Positions 7,515 through 15,265 of a stretch of DNA of 18,680 bases are shown here, one piece after another. The notes beneath the pieces are model-generated. The model saw only the letters and a list, made by a program, of their open reading frames with translations. It searched no databases and was not told the origin of the DNA. The first letter of the stretch is position 1, and each line of letters starts with the position of its first letter. The stretch is taken from NCBI GenBank assembly GCA_900551975.1, contig URYA01000014.1, forward strand, positions 1 to 18,680, written 5' to 3'. Source of the stretch: an uncultured Collinsella sp. (GTDB lineage Bacteria; Actinomycetota; Coriobacteriia; Coriobacteriales; Coriobacteriaceae). Both the position numbers and the translations under genes were made by a program.

Positions 7515-7763
7515 ATGTAGAGTTCCGCGAAAAATGCATCCCAGAATTGGGCTTTAGAGCGGGGTGCGCTTTCCGGCGCTTGCTTCCGACGTGCGTGCAC
7601 ATCTTGGCGCACTAGCTCGGGCCCGCCCCAGACATTCCTCCCGCTTTTGCGCCACTTTGCAGACCGTTCGGTCGTCTGTCCGCACGCGCGGGTATACTCA
7701 AAACGATACTTTTCCTATGCAATACGATGCAGGCTCGACCTGCACGATCCGAAGGGGGCAGTG
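7515..7763. other. intergenic region with GH5 promoter and leader
   Basis: No convincing coding sequence is seen between the tRNA-Phe terminator and the GH5-like gene. A short open frame starting at 7564 has no Shine-Dalgarno and no recognisable product. The stretch holds a promoter region (about 7660-7698) and, in the 5' leader, a perfect hairpin TGCAGG-CTCGA-CCTGCA (7728-7744), which ends about 7 nt before the ribosome-binding site. Confidence 0.6.
7660..7698 (+). promoter_or_regulatory. probable promoter with operator-like palindrome for the GH5-like gene
   Basis: A perfect TATACT -10 box (7693-7698) lies 65 nt before the GH5-like start codon. No good -35 is visible at normal distance (GGTCGT or TTCGGT are the nearest). 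The -35 area is instead occupied by GACCG-TT-CGGTC (7662-7673), nested in CAGAC/GTCTG arms (7660-7678). The symmetry resembles operators of TetR-family regulators. The regulator is unknown. Confidence 0.4.
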
Positions 7764-8825
7764 ATGGAGAGGATACTCGGCGTTAATCTCTCTGGCTGGT
7801 TTATTCCCGAGCCTTGGGTGACCCCGTCGCTATACGCGGCGACCGGTGCATCCAACGCGGCCGAGCTGCAGGAGGCCATGGGCACCGCCGCCTATAATGA
7901 GCGCATGCGCCGTCATTACGAGACGTTTGTGAGCGAGGACGATTTTCGCCGCATGGCGCAGATCGGCCTCAATGCCGTGCGTCTGCCGGTGCCCTGGTAT
8001 GCCTTTGGTTCGCAGGAGTCCGATGCGTCCTACATCTCGGTTGTCGACTACATCGACCGTGCAATTGAGTGGGCTGCCAAGTACGACATCCGCGTGCTGC
8101 TCGATCTGGCGACTGTGCCCGGTGGCCAGGGCGATTCCAATGATTCGCCCACCACGCCAGAGGCTGTTGCCGAGTGGCATTCGTCCACCAACGGCCGTCA
8201 TGTGGCACTCGACGTGCTCGAGCGCCTGGCCGATCGCTACGGCGAGGCCGAGAGCCTGCTGGGCATTGAGCTGCTGGACACGCCGCAGATGAGCGTTCGC
8301 AAGAGCCTCTTTGCCATGACGGATGGCATTCCGGCCCACTACCTGCGCAATTTCTATCGCGATGCCTATGAGCTCGTCCGTTCGTATATGCCCGAGGATA
8401 AGATTGTCGTCTTCTCGTCGTCGGGTCATCCCAGCGAGTGGAAGCATTTTATGCGCGGCGCCAAGTACAAGAACGTCTACATGGACCTTCACCTGTACCA
8501 TTACCGCGACGAGTATGCGCTTGACATCACGAGCCCCCGCGGGCTGACGACGGCGATTTCGCGTAACAAGCGCGAGCTTAAAGAAGCGATTTCGACAGGG
8601 TTCCCCGTGCTGGTGGGCGAATGGTCGGGCGCGGCGATCTTTGCCAACTCGTCGGTTACGCCCGAAGGCCGCAATGCCTACGAGCGCGTGTTTATCGCCA
8701 ACCAGCTGGCTTCGTTTGCGCCGGCTGCCGGCTGGTTCTTCCAAACGTGGAAGACCGAGAAGCGCATTGCAGCATGGGACGCCCGCGCGGCGCTCGGTAC
8801 GCTCGAGCGCGGCATGATTGAATAG
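7764..8825 (+). CDS. GH5 / exo-beta-1,3-glucanase-like protein with altered active site
   Basis: This 353-aa protein shows the glycoside hydrolase family 5 fold signature of exo-beta-1,3-glucanases. GVNLSGWFIPEPWVTPSLY is near the N-terminus, followed by VRLPVPWYAF, MDLHLYHY (conserved His and Tyr) and VLVGEWSGA, with the putative nucleophile Glu286. The acid/base motif NEP is replaced by DTP: Thr173 stands where the catalytic Glu is expected in GIELLDTP. The His of the family motif DLHGAPG is Ala116, and the aromatic in GWFFWTWKTE is Gln327. No signal peptide is present, so a cytoplasmic location is likely. ATG 7764 follows GAAGGGGG; the ORF open further upstream is ignored. rsmI starts 6 nt downstream and may be co-transcribed. 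Hydrolase activity is doubtful. Confidence 0.85.
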   Translation: MERILGVNLSGWFIPEPWVTPSLYAATGASNAAELQEAMGTAAYNERMRRHYETFVSEDDFRRMAQIGLNAVRLPVPWYAFGSQESDASYISVVDYIDRAIEWAAKYDIRVLLDLATVPGGQGDSNDSPTTPEAVAEWHSSTNGRHVALDVLERLADRYGEAESLLGIELLDTPQMSVRKSLFAMTDGIPAHYLRNFYRDAYELVRSYMPEDKIVVFSSSGHPSEWKHFMRGAKYKNVYMDLHLYHYRDEYALDITSPRGLTTAISRNKRELKEAISTGFPVLVGEWSGAAIFANSSVTPEGRNAYERVFIANQLASFAPAAGWFFQTWKTEKRIAAWDARAALGTLERGMIE

Positions 8826-8831
8826 GTTGAT

Positions 8832-9710
8832 ATGACGCAAAACAGCGCCCATACGGGCAAACTCTATGTGGTCGGCACGCCCATCGGCAACCTGGGCGAC
8901 CTGTCCCCGCGCGTTGGCGAGGCGTTTGCCGCCGCCGATGCCATCTGCTGCGAAGACACGCGTGTGACGTCAAAGCTGCTGATGCACCTGGGCATTTCCA
9001 AGCCGCTTGTCCGTTGCGACGAGAATGTGATCGCCAGCCGCGCCGCCGGCCTGGTCGACCGTCTGCTGGCGGGGGAGACCCTCGCCTTTGCCTCGGACGC
9101 CGGCATGCCGAGCGTGTCCGATCCCGGCCAGGCGCTGGTCGAGGCGGCGCGCGAGGTTGATGTGCCCGTCGAAGTTATTCCCGGGCCCTCTGCTTGCGTC
9201 ACGGCGCTCGTTTCGTCCGGCATTCCCTGCGAGCATTTTTTCTTTGAGGGCTTTTTAGGCCGAAAGCACGGCGACCGCGTGCGCCGTTTGCAGCGCCTTG
9301 CCGTGGTGCCCGGCGCGCTCATCTTCTACGAGTCTCCACATCGCGTCGTGGCGACGCTCGAGGCCGTGGTGGAGGTCTTTCCCCAGCGTGAGGTTGCCGT
9401 CTGCCGCGAACTCACCAAGCTGCACGAGGAAGTCTTGCGCGGACCCGCCGCCCAGCTTGCCGAGGAGCTGCGTGCTCGCGGCGAGGTAAAGGGCGAGATT
9501 GCGCTGGTCATCGCGCCGCCGAACGAGGATGAGGAGGCCGGCATCGCGCCGGTTGGCGCCGCGGCAGCGGATCCCGACGAGGCCCTGCGCGCGGATATCC
9601 GCGCCGCGCTCGAGGAGGGGGAGCCCGCGTCTGCGGTGGCCAAGCGCCTGTCTCAGAAGTATTCGCGCCGCAAGCGCGATGTCTATGCCATGGTGCTCGA
9701 TATGCAATAG
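8832..9710 (+). CDS. rsmI: 16S rRNA (cytidine(1402)-2'-O)-methyltransferase
   Basis: RsmI uses SAM to add a 2'-O-methyl group to C1402 in the decoding centre of 16S rRNA. This 292-aa protein matches the family throughout: KLYVVGTPIGNLGDLSPR at the N-terminus, EDTRVTSKLL, SDAGMPSVSDPG, VIPGPSA, FEGFLGRK and FYESPHRV. The C-terminal helical region (SAVAKRLSQKYSRRKRDVY) is the usual RsmI tail. Length is normal. ATG 8832 is 6 nt after the GH5-like stop with only a weak AGG upstream, which suggests coupled translation. An acidic, Ala-rich insert (about residues 235-258) is probably a linker. Confidence 0.97.
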   Translation: MTQNSAHTGKLYVVGTPIGNLGDLSPRVGEAFAAADAICCEDTRVTSKLLMHLGISKPLVRCDENVIASRAAGLVDRLLAGETLAFASDAGMPSVSDPGQALVEAAREVDVPVEVIPGPSACVTALVSSGIPCEHFFFEGFLGRKHGDRVRRLQRLAVVPGALIFYESPHRVVATLEAVVEVFPQREVAVCRELTKLHEEVLRGPAAQLAEELRARGEVKGEIALVIAPPNEDEEAGIAPVGAAAADPDEALRADIRAALEEGEPASAVAKRLSQKYSRRKRDVYAMVLDMQ

Positions 9711-9779
9711 ATGGAGGATATCCAGCCCTTGCGCTAGAATCATCCTCTGTATGCAATGTTTTTCTGGAGGACAAACCCC

Positions 9780-11381
9780 ATGGATCAAAGCAAGCCTTCG
9801 TTCTTTATCACGACGCCCATCTACTACGTCAACGCCGATCCGCACCTGGGCACGGCTTATTCCACCATCATCGCCGACGTTCAGGCTCGCTATCGCCGTT
9901 CCGTCGGCTATAACGTCAAGTTCCTGACCGGCATGGACGAGCACGGCGAGAAGGTCGCCGAGGCCGCAGCCAAGCACAACATGACGCCGCAGGAGTGGAC
10001 CGATAGCCAGGCTCCGCACTTCAAGGAGCTTTGGAGCAAGCTCGAGATTTCCAATGATGACTTCATTCGCACCACCGAGCCGCGCCAGCACCATGCCGTG
10101 CAGTACCTGTGGGAGCGCATGAAGGAGTCCGGCTACCTGTATAAGGGCAGCTACGACGGCTGGTATTGCGTGCCTGACGAGACCTACTTTACCGATACGC
10201 AGGTCCAGAAGGGCGACGAGGAGTACGGCAGCGTCGGCCAGCACCTGTGCCCCGACTGCCACCGTCCGCTTGAGCGCGTGCAGGAGGAGTCCTACTTCTT
10301 TAAGCTTTCCGCCTTCCAGGACAAGCTGCTTAAGCTCTATGACGAGCATCCCGACTTTGTCGAGCCTGCGTTTCGCATGAACGAGGTTCGCAGCTTTGTC
10401 GAGGGCGGCCTTAACGACCTTTCCGTGAGCCGTACGAGCTTTGACTGGGGCATTCAGGTCCCGTTTGACGAGGGTCACGTGACCTACGTGTGGTTCGATG
10501 CGCTGCTCAACTATATGACGGCCGTCGGCTACGGTGTCGACACCGACGAGGCGCGTGCCGAGCTGGCCTATCGCTGGCCCGCGCAGTTCCACATCGTGGG
10601 TAAGGACATCATCCGCTTCCACTGCGTCATTTGGCCCGCCATGCTCATGGCCATCGGCGAGGCCCTGCCCGAGCACGTCTTTGCCCACGGCTTCCTGACC
10701 GTGCGCAATGCCGAGACCGGCAAGGCCGAGAAGATGTCCAAGAGCCGCGGCAACGCCATCGCTCCGCAGGACGTTATCGACATGCTGGGCGTCGAGGGCT
10801 ATCGCTACTACTTTATGACCGACGTCGTCCCCGGCACCGACGGTGCCATCAGCTTCGACCGCATGGAGCAGGTCTACAACGCCGACCTGGCCAACAGCTG
10901 GGGCAACCTCATCTCGCGTTCGCTCAACATGAGCGGCAAGTATTTTGACGGTTGCGCGCCCGCCAAGCCCGCATCGTTCGATGCGTTCGACAACCCGCTG
11001 GCAAAGATTGCCGACGGTTTGGTCGAGCGCTACATGGCCAAGATGGACGTGCTCGATTACGGTGGAGCCAAGGACGAGGTCATGGAGCTCATCCACGCCG
11101 CCAACCACTACATCGAGGACTCCGAGCCTTGGGCACTTGCCAAGGACGAGGCCAAGGCTGACGAGCTGGCGTTTGTGATCTACAACCTGCTCGAGGCCAT
11201 CCGCATTGCCGCTCACCTGCTGATGCCGCTCATGCCCCAGACTTCTGCCGAGGCTCTGCGCCGCCTGTCCTGCGAGGACGAGGCCGCGAGCGACGACCTC
11301 AAGGGCATTTGCGCTTGGGGCCTGCTTGCTGGTGGTCAGCCCGTCGAGAAGGGCGATCCGCTGTTCCCGCGTCTGGCGTAG
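9780..11381 (+). CDS. metG: methionyl-tRNA synthetase
   Basis: MetRS charges tRNA-Met with methionine in the cytoplasm (class I aminoacyl-tRNA synthetase). The 533-aa protein has the HIGH-type signature HLGT (residues 22-25), the KMSKSRGN loop (318-325) and a partial zinc knuckle: Cys130, Cys157 and Cys160, with Asp133 where some MetRS have Cys. It ends after the anticodon-binding helical domain and lacks the C-terminal EMAP-like tRNA-binding domain, as many short bacterial MetRS do. ATG 9780 is chosen for TGGAGG about 9 nt upstream; an upstream ATG at 9756 has no ribosome-binding site. TAGAAT (9735-9740) is a possible -10 box, but no good -35 is seen. An intrinsic terminator follows. Confidence 0.97.
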   Translation: MDQSKPSFFITTPIYYVNADPHLGTAYSTIIADVQARYRRSVGYNVKFLTGMDEHGEKVAEAAAKHNMTPQEWTDSQAPHFKELWSKLEISNDDFIRTTEPRQHHAVQYLWERMKESGYLYKGSYDGWYCVPDETYFTDTQVQKGDEEYGSVGQHLCPDCHRPLERVQEESYFFKLSAFQDKLLKLYDEHPDFVEPAFRMNEVRSFVEGGLNDLSVSRTSFDWGIQVPFDEGHVTYVWFDALLNYMTAVGYGVDTDEARAELAYRWPAQFHIVGKDIIRFHCVIWPAMLMAIGEALPEHVFAHGFLTVRNAETGKAEKMSKSRGNAIAPQDVIDMLGVEGYRYYFMTDVVPGTDGAISFDRMEQVYNADLANSWGNLISRSLNMSGKYFDGCAPAKPASFDAFDNPLAKIADGLVERYMAKMDVLDYGGAKDEVMELIHAANHYIEDSEPWALAKDEAKADELAFVIYNLLEAIRIAAHLLMPLMPQTSAEALRRLSCEDEAASDDLKGICAWGLLAGGQPVEKGDPLFPRLA

Positions 11382-11423
11382 AGACCGCGCGAGCGCCATA
11401 TCGGCAATTTGCTGTTTAGCTGT

Positions 11424-11457
11424 AAGGGCATGGCCACCACGGTCCATGCCCTTTTGT
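11424..11457 (+). terminator. intrinsic terminator after metG
   Basis: AAGGGCATGG (11424-11433) and CCATGCCCTT (11444-11453) form a perfect 10-bp stem with a 10-nt loop, followed by TTTTG. It lies about 40 nt after the metG stop and just upstream of the rsmA ribosome-binding site. Confidence 0.85.
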
Positions 11458-11491
11458 TTCAAGACGCCGCCATCATGCTAAGGAGGCAACC

Positions 11492-12352
11492 ATGACAACT
11501 TCGCCTTTGGCAAACCCCACGGCCACCAGGGAGCTGCTAGAGGAGTTTGGCCTTGCGACCAAGCATCGCCTGGGCCAGAACTTTCTAATCGACAATCATG
11601 TGATCGAGCGTATCTGCGAGCTTGCCGAGCTTGCAGGTGACGAGCGCGTACTCGAGGTGGGTCCGGGTTGCGGTACGTTGACACTTGCGTTGCTGCAGGA
11701 AGCGGCGTGCGTTACGTCCATTGAGGCCGATCCTGAGCTCGAACCGGTGCTCGACGCCCACGCCGCCGACTATGCCAACTTCCGCTTTATCATGGGCGAC
11801 GCGCTTAAGGTGGGCCCGGAGCAGATTGAGCAGGCTGCCGGCGGCGAGCCCACGGTATTTGTCGCGAACTTGCCCTATAACGTGGCGGCGACGATCATCC
11901 TGCAGTTCTTCCAGACGATGCCCGCGCTCAAGCGCGCCGTCGTCATGGTTCAAAAGGAGGTTGCCGATCGCATTGCCGCAGTGCCGGGTAACAAGACCTA
12001 TGGCGGCTATACGGCAAAGCTCGGCCTGTATGCGCAGGTGACGGGTCGCTTTGAGGTGCCGCCGCGTTGCTTTATGCCGGCGCCGCACGTGGACTCGGCC
12101 GTCGTGCGTATCGACCGTGTTGACGGCGTGGTGCCCGAAGGACTCGATTGCGAATTTGTGGCCCACGTGATTGATGCTGCATTTGCTCAGCGTCGCAAGA
12201 CCATCCGCAATTCCATGAGCGCCAACGGCTTTGCCAAGGACGTGCTCGATGCCGCCTTTGAGGCTTGCGGTATCGCATCCACCACGCGCGCCGAAACGCT
12301 TGATGTTGCCGACTTTGTCCGCCTGGCCCAGGAGCTAATCCATGACGCTTAA
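11492..12352 (+). CDS. rsmA: 16S rRNA (adenine(1518)-N6/adenine(1519)-N6)-dimethyltransferase
   Basis: RsmA (KsgA) dimethylates two adjacent adenines in the 3' terminal helix of 16S rRNA late in 30S assembly. The 286-aa protein carries HRLGQNFLID near residues 26-35, the SAM-binding motif EVGPGCGTLT, the acidic loop IEAD, the catalytic motif NLPYNV and the C-terminal FAQRRKTIRNS. Length is normal. AAGGAGG lies about 5 nt before ATG 11492. It overlaps tatD by 11 nt, so the two are probably co-translated. A metG-tatD-rsmA neighbourhood is common in bacteria, though the gene order here is metG-rsmA-tatD. Confidence 0.97.
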   Translation: MTTSPLANPTATRELLEEFGLATKHRLGQNFLIDNHVIERICELAELAGDERVLEVGPGCGTLTLALLQEAACVTSIEADPELEPVLDAHAADYANFRFIMGDALKVGPEQIEQAAGGEPTVFVANLPYNVAATIILQFFQTMPALKRAVVMVQKEVADRIAAVPGNKTYGGYTAKLGLYAQVTGRFEVPPRCFMPAPHVDSAVVRIDRVDGVVPEGLDCEFVAHVIDAAFAQRRKTIRNSMSANGFAKDVLDAAFEACGIASTTRAETLDVADFVRLAQELIHDA

Positions 12353-13259
12353 TGCCGAACGCGTGACGTTTACCAAGAAAAAGAAGACGGTTGCTTGTCC
12401 CGTGCCCTTGGCGCCGCTTGCCGACACGCATGCACATCTGCTTTCGTTCTGGGGCAAGGATGTGCCCGAGACGCTCCTGCGTGCCAAAGCCGCGGGCGTC
12501 GACCTGTTGGTGACGATGCTCGACCCCATCGCCGACAAGCGCAGCGTGACGGACTATAGCGACTGGCTCGTGCGCGAAATTCTGCCGATGCAGGATATCC
12601 CGCAGATCAAGTATCTTGCCGGCGTGCATCCGTATGGCGCGCCGGACTATACCGACGACGTTCACGCACAGGTCGTTGCCGCACTCGATGACCCCTTATG
12701 CGCCGGTATTGGCGAAATCGGCCTGGACTACCACATGGACTATGACGACGATATCGCGCCGGCACCCCATAACGTGCAGATTGACTGCATGGCGCGCCAG
12801 CTCGAGCTTGCCGTGTGCCGTAACGTGCCGGTGGAGCTGCATCTGCGTCACGAGGACACGGACCAGGAGCGAACCTCGCACGCGGACGCCTACAACGTGC
12901 TTCGTGAGGTGGGCGTGCCCCAGGCCGGTTGTGTGCTGCACTGCTTTGGCGAGGACCGCGCCACGATGGAGTGCTTTGTGGAGCTGGGCTGCTATATCGC
13001 CTATGGCGGTGCGGCCACCTTTAAGCGCAACGACGACGTGCGCGAGGCATTTGCGGCAACCCCACTCGATCGAATTTTGTTCGAGACGGATTGCCCGTAT
13101 ATGGCTCCGGAGCCCATTCGCGGTCTTGAATGCGAGCCCGCAATGATCTCCATTACGGCAAACGCGCTGGTTAACGACCGTGTCGATCGCACTGGTGAGG
13201 ACGCCGAAACAATCGCGCAAGCCGCTTGGGAGAATGCCTGCAAACTTTTTCAAAAATAG
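12342..13259 (+). CDS. tatD: TatD family metal-dependent hydrolase
   Basis: This 305-aa TatD-family protein belongs to the amidohydrolase superfamily. Members are Mg2+-dependent DNases, and some relatives act as D-aminoacyl-tRNA deacylases. Visible metal-site motifs are DTHAHL near the N-terminus, GEIGLDYH, LHLRHE, LHCFGE and the C-terminal ETDCPYMAP. A basic N-terminal extension of about 25 residues (containing TKKKK) precedes the usual start of the fold. The ATG at 12342 overlaps the rsmA stop, with CAGGAG upstream. An Asp-rich insert (YHMDYDDDIAP) follows the GLDYH motif. No paralogue is visible in the window. The exact substrate in this organism is unknown. Confidence 0.93.
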   Translation: MTLNAERVTFTKKKKTVACPVPLAPLADTHAHLLSFWGKDVPETLLRAKAAGVDLLVTMLDPIADKRSVTDYSDWLVREILPMQDIPQIKYLAGVHPYGAPDYTDDVHAQVVAALDDPLCAGIGEIGLDYHMDYDDDIAPAPHNVQIDCMARQLELAVCRNVPVELHLRHEDTDQERTSHADAYNVLREVGVPQAGCVLHCFGEDRATMECFVELGCYIAYGGAATFKRNDDVREAFAATPLDRILFETDCPYMAPEPIRGLECEPAMISITANALVNDRVDRTGEDAETIAQAAWENACKLFQK

Positions 13260-13262
13260 TTC

Positions 13263-13291
13263 TTGCGTTCGTGGTGGCGCTCCGTTATTCT
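13263..13291 (+). promoter_or_regulatory. sigma-70-type promoter of tRNA-Leu
   Basis: TTGCGT (13263-13268) and TATTCT (13286-13291) are 17 nt apart and end 11 nt before the tRNA-Leu gene. No other gene lies between, so the tRNA is probably transcribed from its own promoter. Confidence 0.65.
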
Positions 13292-13302
13292 AATTCCTGC
13301 AC

Positions 13303-13389
13303 GCGGGCGTGGCGGAATTGGCAGACGCGTACGGTTCAGGTCCGTATGGGGGCAACCCCATGAAGGTTCAAGTCCTTTCGCCCGCACCA
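13303..13389 (+). tRNA. tRNA-Leu(CAG)
   Basis: This is a class II tRNA with a long variable arm. The acceptor GCGGGCG pairs with CGCCCGC, the anticodon stem is TACGG/CCGTA with loop TTCAGGT (anticodon CAG at 13337-13339), the variable arm is TGGGGGCAACCCCA, and the T-loop is TTCAAGT. The CCA end is encoded (13387-13389). A terminator follows 11 nt later. Confidence 0.96.
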
Positions 13390-13400
13390 TTGAATGAAAG

Positions 13401-13425
13401 AGCTCCCAGCAATGGGAGCTTTTTT
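13401..13425 (+). terminator. intrinsic terminator after tRNA-Leu
   Basis: AGCTCCCA (13401-13408) and TGGGAGCT (13413-13420) form a perfect 8-bp stem around the loop GCAA, followed by TTTTT. Confidence 0.88.
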
Positions 13426-13480
13426 GTTATGGGCCGTTTTGGCAGATTTGACATATCGATTTCGCGCGGTAGATGTCCCT

Positions 13481-13699
13481 GTGGTCAAAAAGTGGTAAAG
13501 ATGAGTACTGACATGAAAATAGAGACATTTCATGAAGCCATTTTTGCTCATTTTGCGCAACAGATGTACGCTAATTTGGCTCAACCTTGAGACAAAATGA
13601 AGTAATTTCGATAGACCTCGGGTTCAACGAGGCGATTTTGACCCAAATACGCTGTTACTAAACTGGTAACAGTACTCATATTTGGCCTTTTTTGACCAC
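13481..13699. repeat. 219-nt element bounded by 30-nt imperfect inverted repeats
   Basis: GTGGTCAAAAA-N9-ATGAGTACTG (13481-13510) recurs on the opposite strand at 13670-13699, with the same 9-nt spacing. The two arms agree at about 25 of 30 positions when one is reverse-complemented. Inside are smaller symmetries: CTCAA-CC-TTGAG, CCTCG-GGTTCAA-CGAGG and GTTAC-TAAACTG-GTAAC. The DNA is clearly more AT-rich than the genes around it. A 29-codon frame starts at the ATG inside the left arm (13501-13590) but has no Shine-Dalgarno. It could be a miniature mobile element, a regulatory region of the next gene, or a structured RNA. Confidence 0.55.
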
Positions 13700-13776
13700 G
13701 GGTCCTCTTGTTGATGTCACGTCGTTGCTTCGTACGGGTATCCTAATGCCAACGTGTGCCTATCAGAGGAGAGACC

Positions 13777-14715
13777 ATGCTGTTGTCCGGTATCATCGCC
13801 GCCCTTACCAGCCTTTTGATCCCCATCATCATTCTGTTGCTGCTGCTTCCCAGCGCCTGCTATGTCGTTGAACAGCAGCATGCTGTGATCATCGAACGCT
13901 TAGGCAAGTTCAACCGCATCGTCAACGCGGGCTTCCACATGAAGGTACCCGTGATTGACCGCAAGGCCGCCACGGTGAGTCTGCGCACCATGAAAAACGG
14001 TTTTGGCATCGACGTTAAGACCCAGGACAACGTGACCATCGGCCTTGAGGTCTCTGCTCAGTACCACGTGAGCTATGACATGGGCGCCGGCCCGGCAGAT
14101 TCGGGCATCTACAAGAGCTACTATATGCTGCAGGAGCCCGTCGACCAGATGCGTGACTTCATCACCGACGCCCTGCGCTCTTCGATTCCCGTCTACACAC
14201 TCGATGAGGTCTTTGCCAAGAAGGATGACATCGCCAAGGATGTCAACGCTACCGTTTCCGAGCAGATGGCCGCCTACGGCTTCACCCTCGTGTCGACGCT
14301 CATCACCAAAATCGCACTGCCGACCGAGGTTGAGAACTCCATGAACGACATCAACGCTGCCCAGCGCAAGCGCGCTGCGGCACAGGAGCTCGCTGAGGCC
14401 GACCGCATCAAGCGCGTCACCGAGGCGACCGCCGAGGCCGAGGCAATGGAAAAGGCGGGCGAGGGCATCGCCAACCAGCGCAAGGCCATCGCGCTGGGCA
14501 TCAAGGATTCGCTCGAGATCATCCAGGAGACGGGAGTCGGTAACGACGAGGCCAACCAGCTGTTCATGTTTACGCAGTGGTCCGAGATGATGACGGAGTT
14601 CGCTCGCACGGGTAAAACCTCGACGGTCGTGCTGCCGAGCGATTTCTCGCAGTCGGCCTCGATGTTCGAGCAGATGCTGACAGCCAGCAAAGTTCAAAAC
14701 GATTCGAAGGAGTAG
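13777..14715 (+). CDS. SPFH/Band 7 (stomatin-prohibitin, HIR-like) membrane protein
   Basis: This 312-aa membrane scaffold protein belongs to the SPFH superfamily, whose members form large ring-like assemblies in the membrane. An N-terminal helix (about residues 5-28) is followed by the Band 7 domain (VEQQHAVIIERLGKFNRIVN to about 190). A charged, Ala/Glu-rich coiled coil follows (about 190-250), and the C-terminal tail ends near VVLPSDFSQS. The motifs KTQDNVTIGLEVSAQYHV and ALRSSIPVYTLDEVFAKKDD resemble plant HIR proteins. ATG 13777 follows AGAGGAGAG; an earlier in-frame start at 13756 lacks a ribosome-binding site. No NfeD-type partner is adjacent. rlmH follows after 6 nt, so the two may share a transcript. 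Confidence 0.9.
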   Translation: MLLSGIIAALTSLLIPIIILLLLLPSACYVVEQQHAVIIERLGKFNRIVNAGFHMKVPVIDRKAATVSLRTMKNGFGIDVKTQDNVTIGLEVSAQYHVSYDMGAGPADSGIYKSYYMLQEPVDQMRDFITDALRSSIPVYTLDEVFAKKDDIAKDVNATVSEQMAAYGFTLVSTLITKIALPTEVENSMNDINAAQRKRAAAQELAEADRIKRVTEATAEAEAMEKAGEGIANQRKAIALGIKDSLEIIQETGVGNDEANQLFMFTQWSEMMTEFARTGKTSTVVLPSDFSQSASMFEQMLTASKVQNDSKE

Positions 14716-14721
14716 ACACGC

Positions 14722-15192
14722 GTGAAATACACCGTCGTTTGCGTCGGTAAGCTCAAGGAGCGCTTTTGGAAGGACGCGTGCGCCGAGTACACCAAGCGCC
14801 TAGGTGCCTATGCCAAGGTGGATATCCGCGAGGTGGCCGATATCGACCCGGCTAAGGCGGGCGGCGTGGATGCCGCGCGCGACAAGGAGGGAGCGGCGAT
14901 ACTTGCAGCCCTGCCGCCTCGAGCGCATGTGATCCTGCTGGCCATTGAGGGCAAAGAGCGCTCGAGCGAGGAGCTTTCGGCGCGGCTCGATGATCTTATG
15001 CTGCGAGGCAATAGCGACATCGCCTTTGTGATTGGTGGATCGGACGGCGTGAGCGATGACGTGCGCACACGAGCCGACGAGATGCTCAGCTTTGGACGTA
15101 TTACCTTGCCGCATAACTTGGCGCGCGTGGTGCTGCTGGAGCAAATCTATCGCGCCTGCAAGATCAGCCGAGGCGAGCCGTATCACAAATAG
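14722..15192 (+). CDS. rlmH: 23S rRNA (pseudouridine(1915)-N3)-methyltransferase
   Basis: RlmH is a SPOUT-class methyltransferase that methylates pseudouridine 1915 in helix 69 of 23S rRNA, acting on assembled 70S ribosomes. The 156-aa protein is normal in length and shows the N-terminal VGKLKE, the SAM-binding knot FVIGGSDG and the C-terminal signature LPHNLARVVLLEQIYRACKI ending in GEPYHK. The start is GTG 14722, preceded by GAAGGAGT. It follows the SPFH gene by 6 nt. No terminator is obvious between it and proC. Confidence 0.97.
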   Translation: MKYTVVCVGKLKERFWKDACAEYTKRLGAYAKVDIREVADIDPAKAGGVDAARDKEGAAILAALPPRAHVILLAIEGKERSSEELSARLDDLMLRGNSDIAFVIGGSDGVSDDVRTRADEMLSFGRITLPHNLARVVLLEQIYRACKISRGEPYHK

Positions 15193-15265
15193 GTCGGCAA
15201 TACGAAACAATGGCGTGGGACAATACCTTTCGTTTTGAGGAATGTGTCTGAAAGGACTATGCGAT

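Noticed and set aside
7564..7764. Short open frame between tRNA-Phe and the GH5-like gene
   Set aside because: It has no Shine-Dalgarno, Arg/Ser-rich composition, and it overlaps the promoter and leader of the next gene.
9255..11462. Long minus-strand open frame (735 codons) opposite rsmI and metG
   Set aside because: It is opposite two certain genes, has no recognisable motifs and low-complexity His/Arg/Val/Leu composition, as expected from the complement of high-GC codons.
13309..13590. Open frame of 93 codons running through tRNA-Leu
   Set aside because: It begins inside the tRNA and crosses the terminator, and no ribosome-binding site is present. Its last 29 codons (from 13501) are mentioned only as part of the repeat element.
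13475..13705. Target-site duplication flanking the 30-nt inverted repeats
   Set aside because: The bases just outside the arms (TCCCT and GGGTC) do not form a direct repeat, so transposition is not supported by this criterion.
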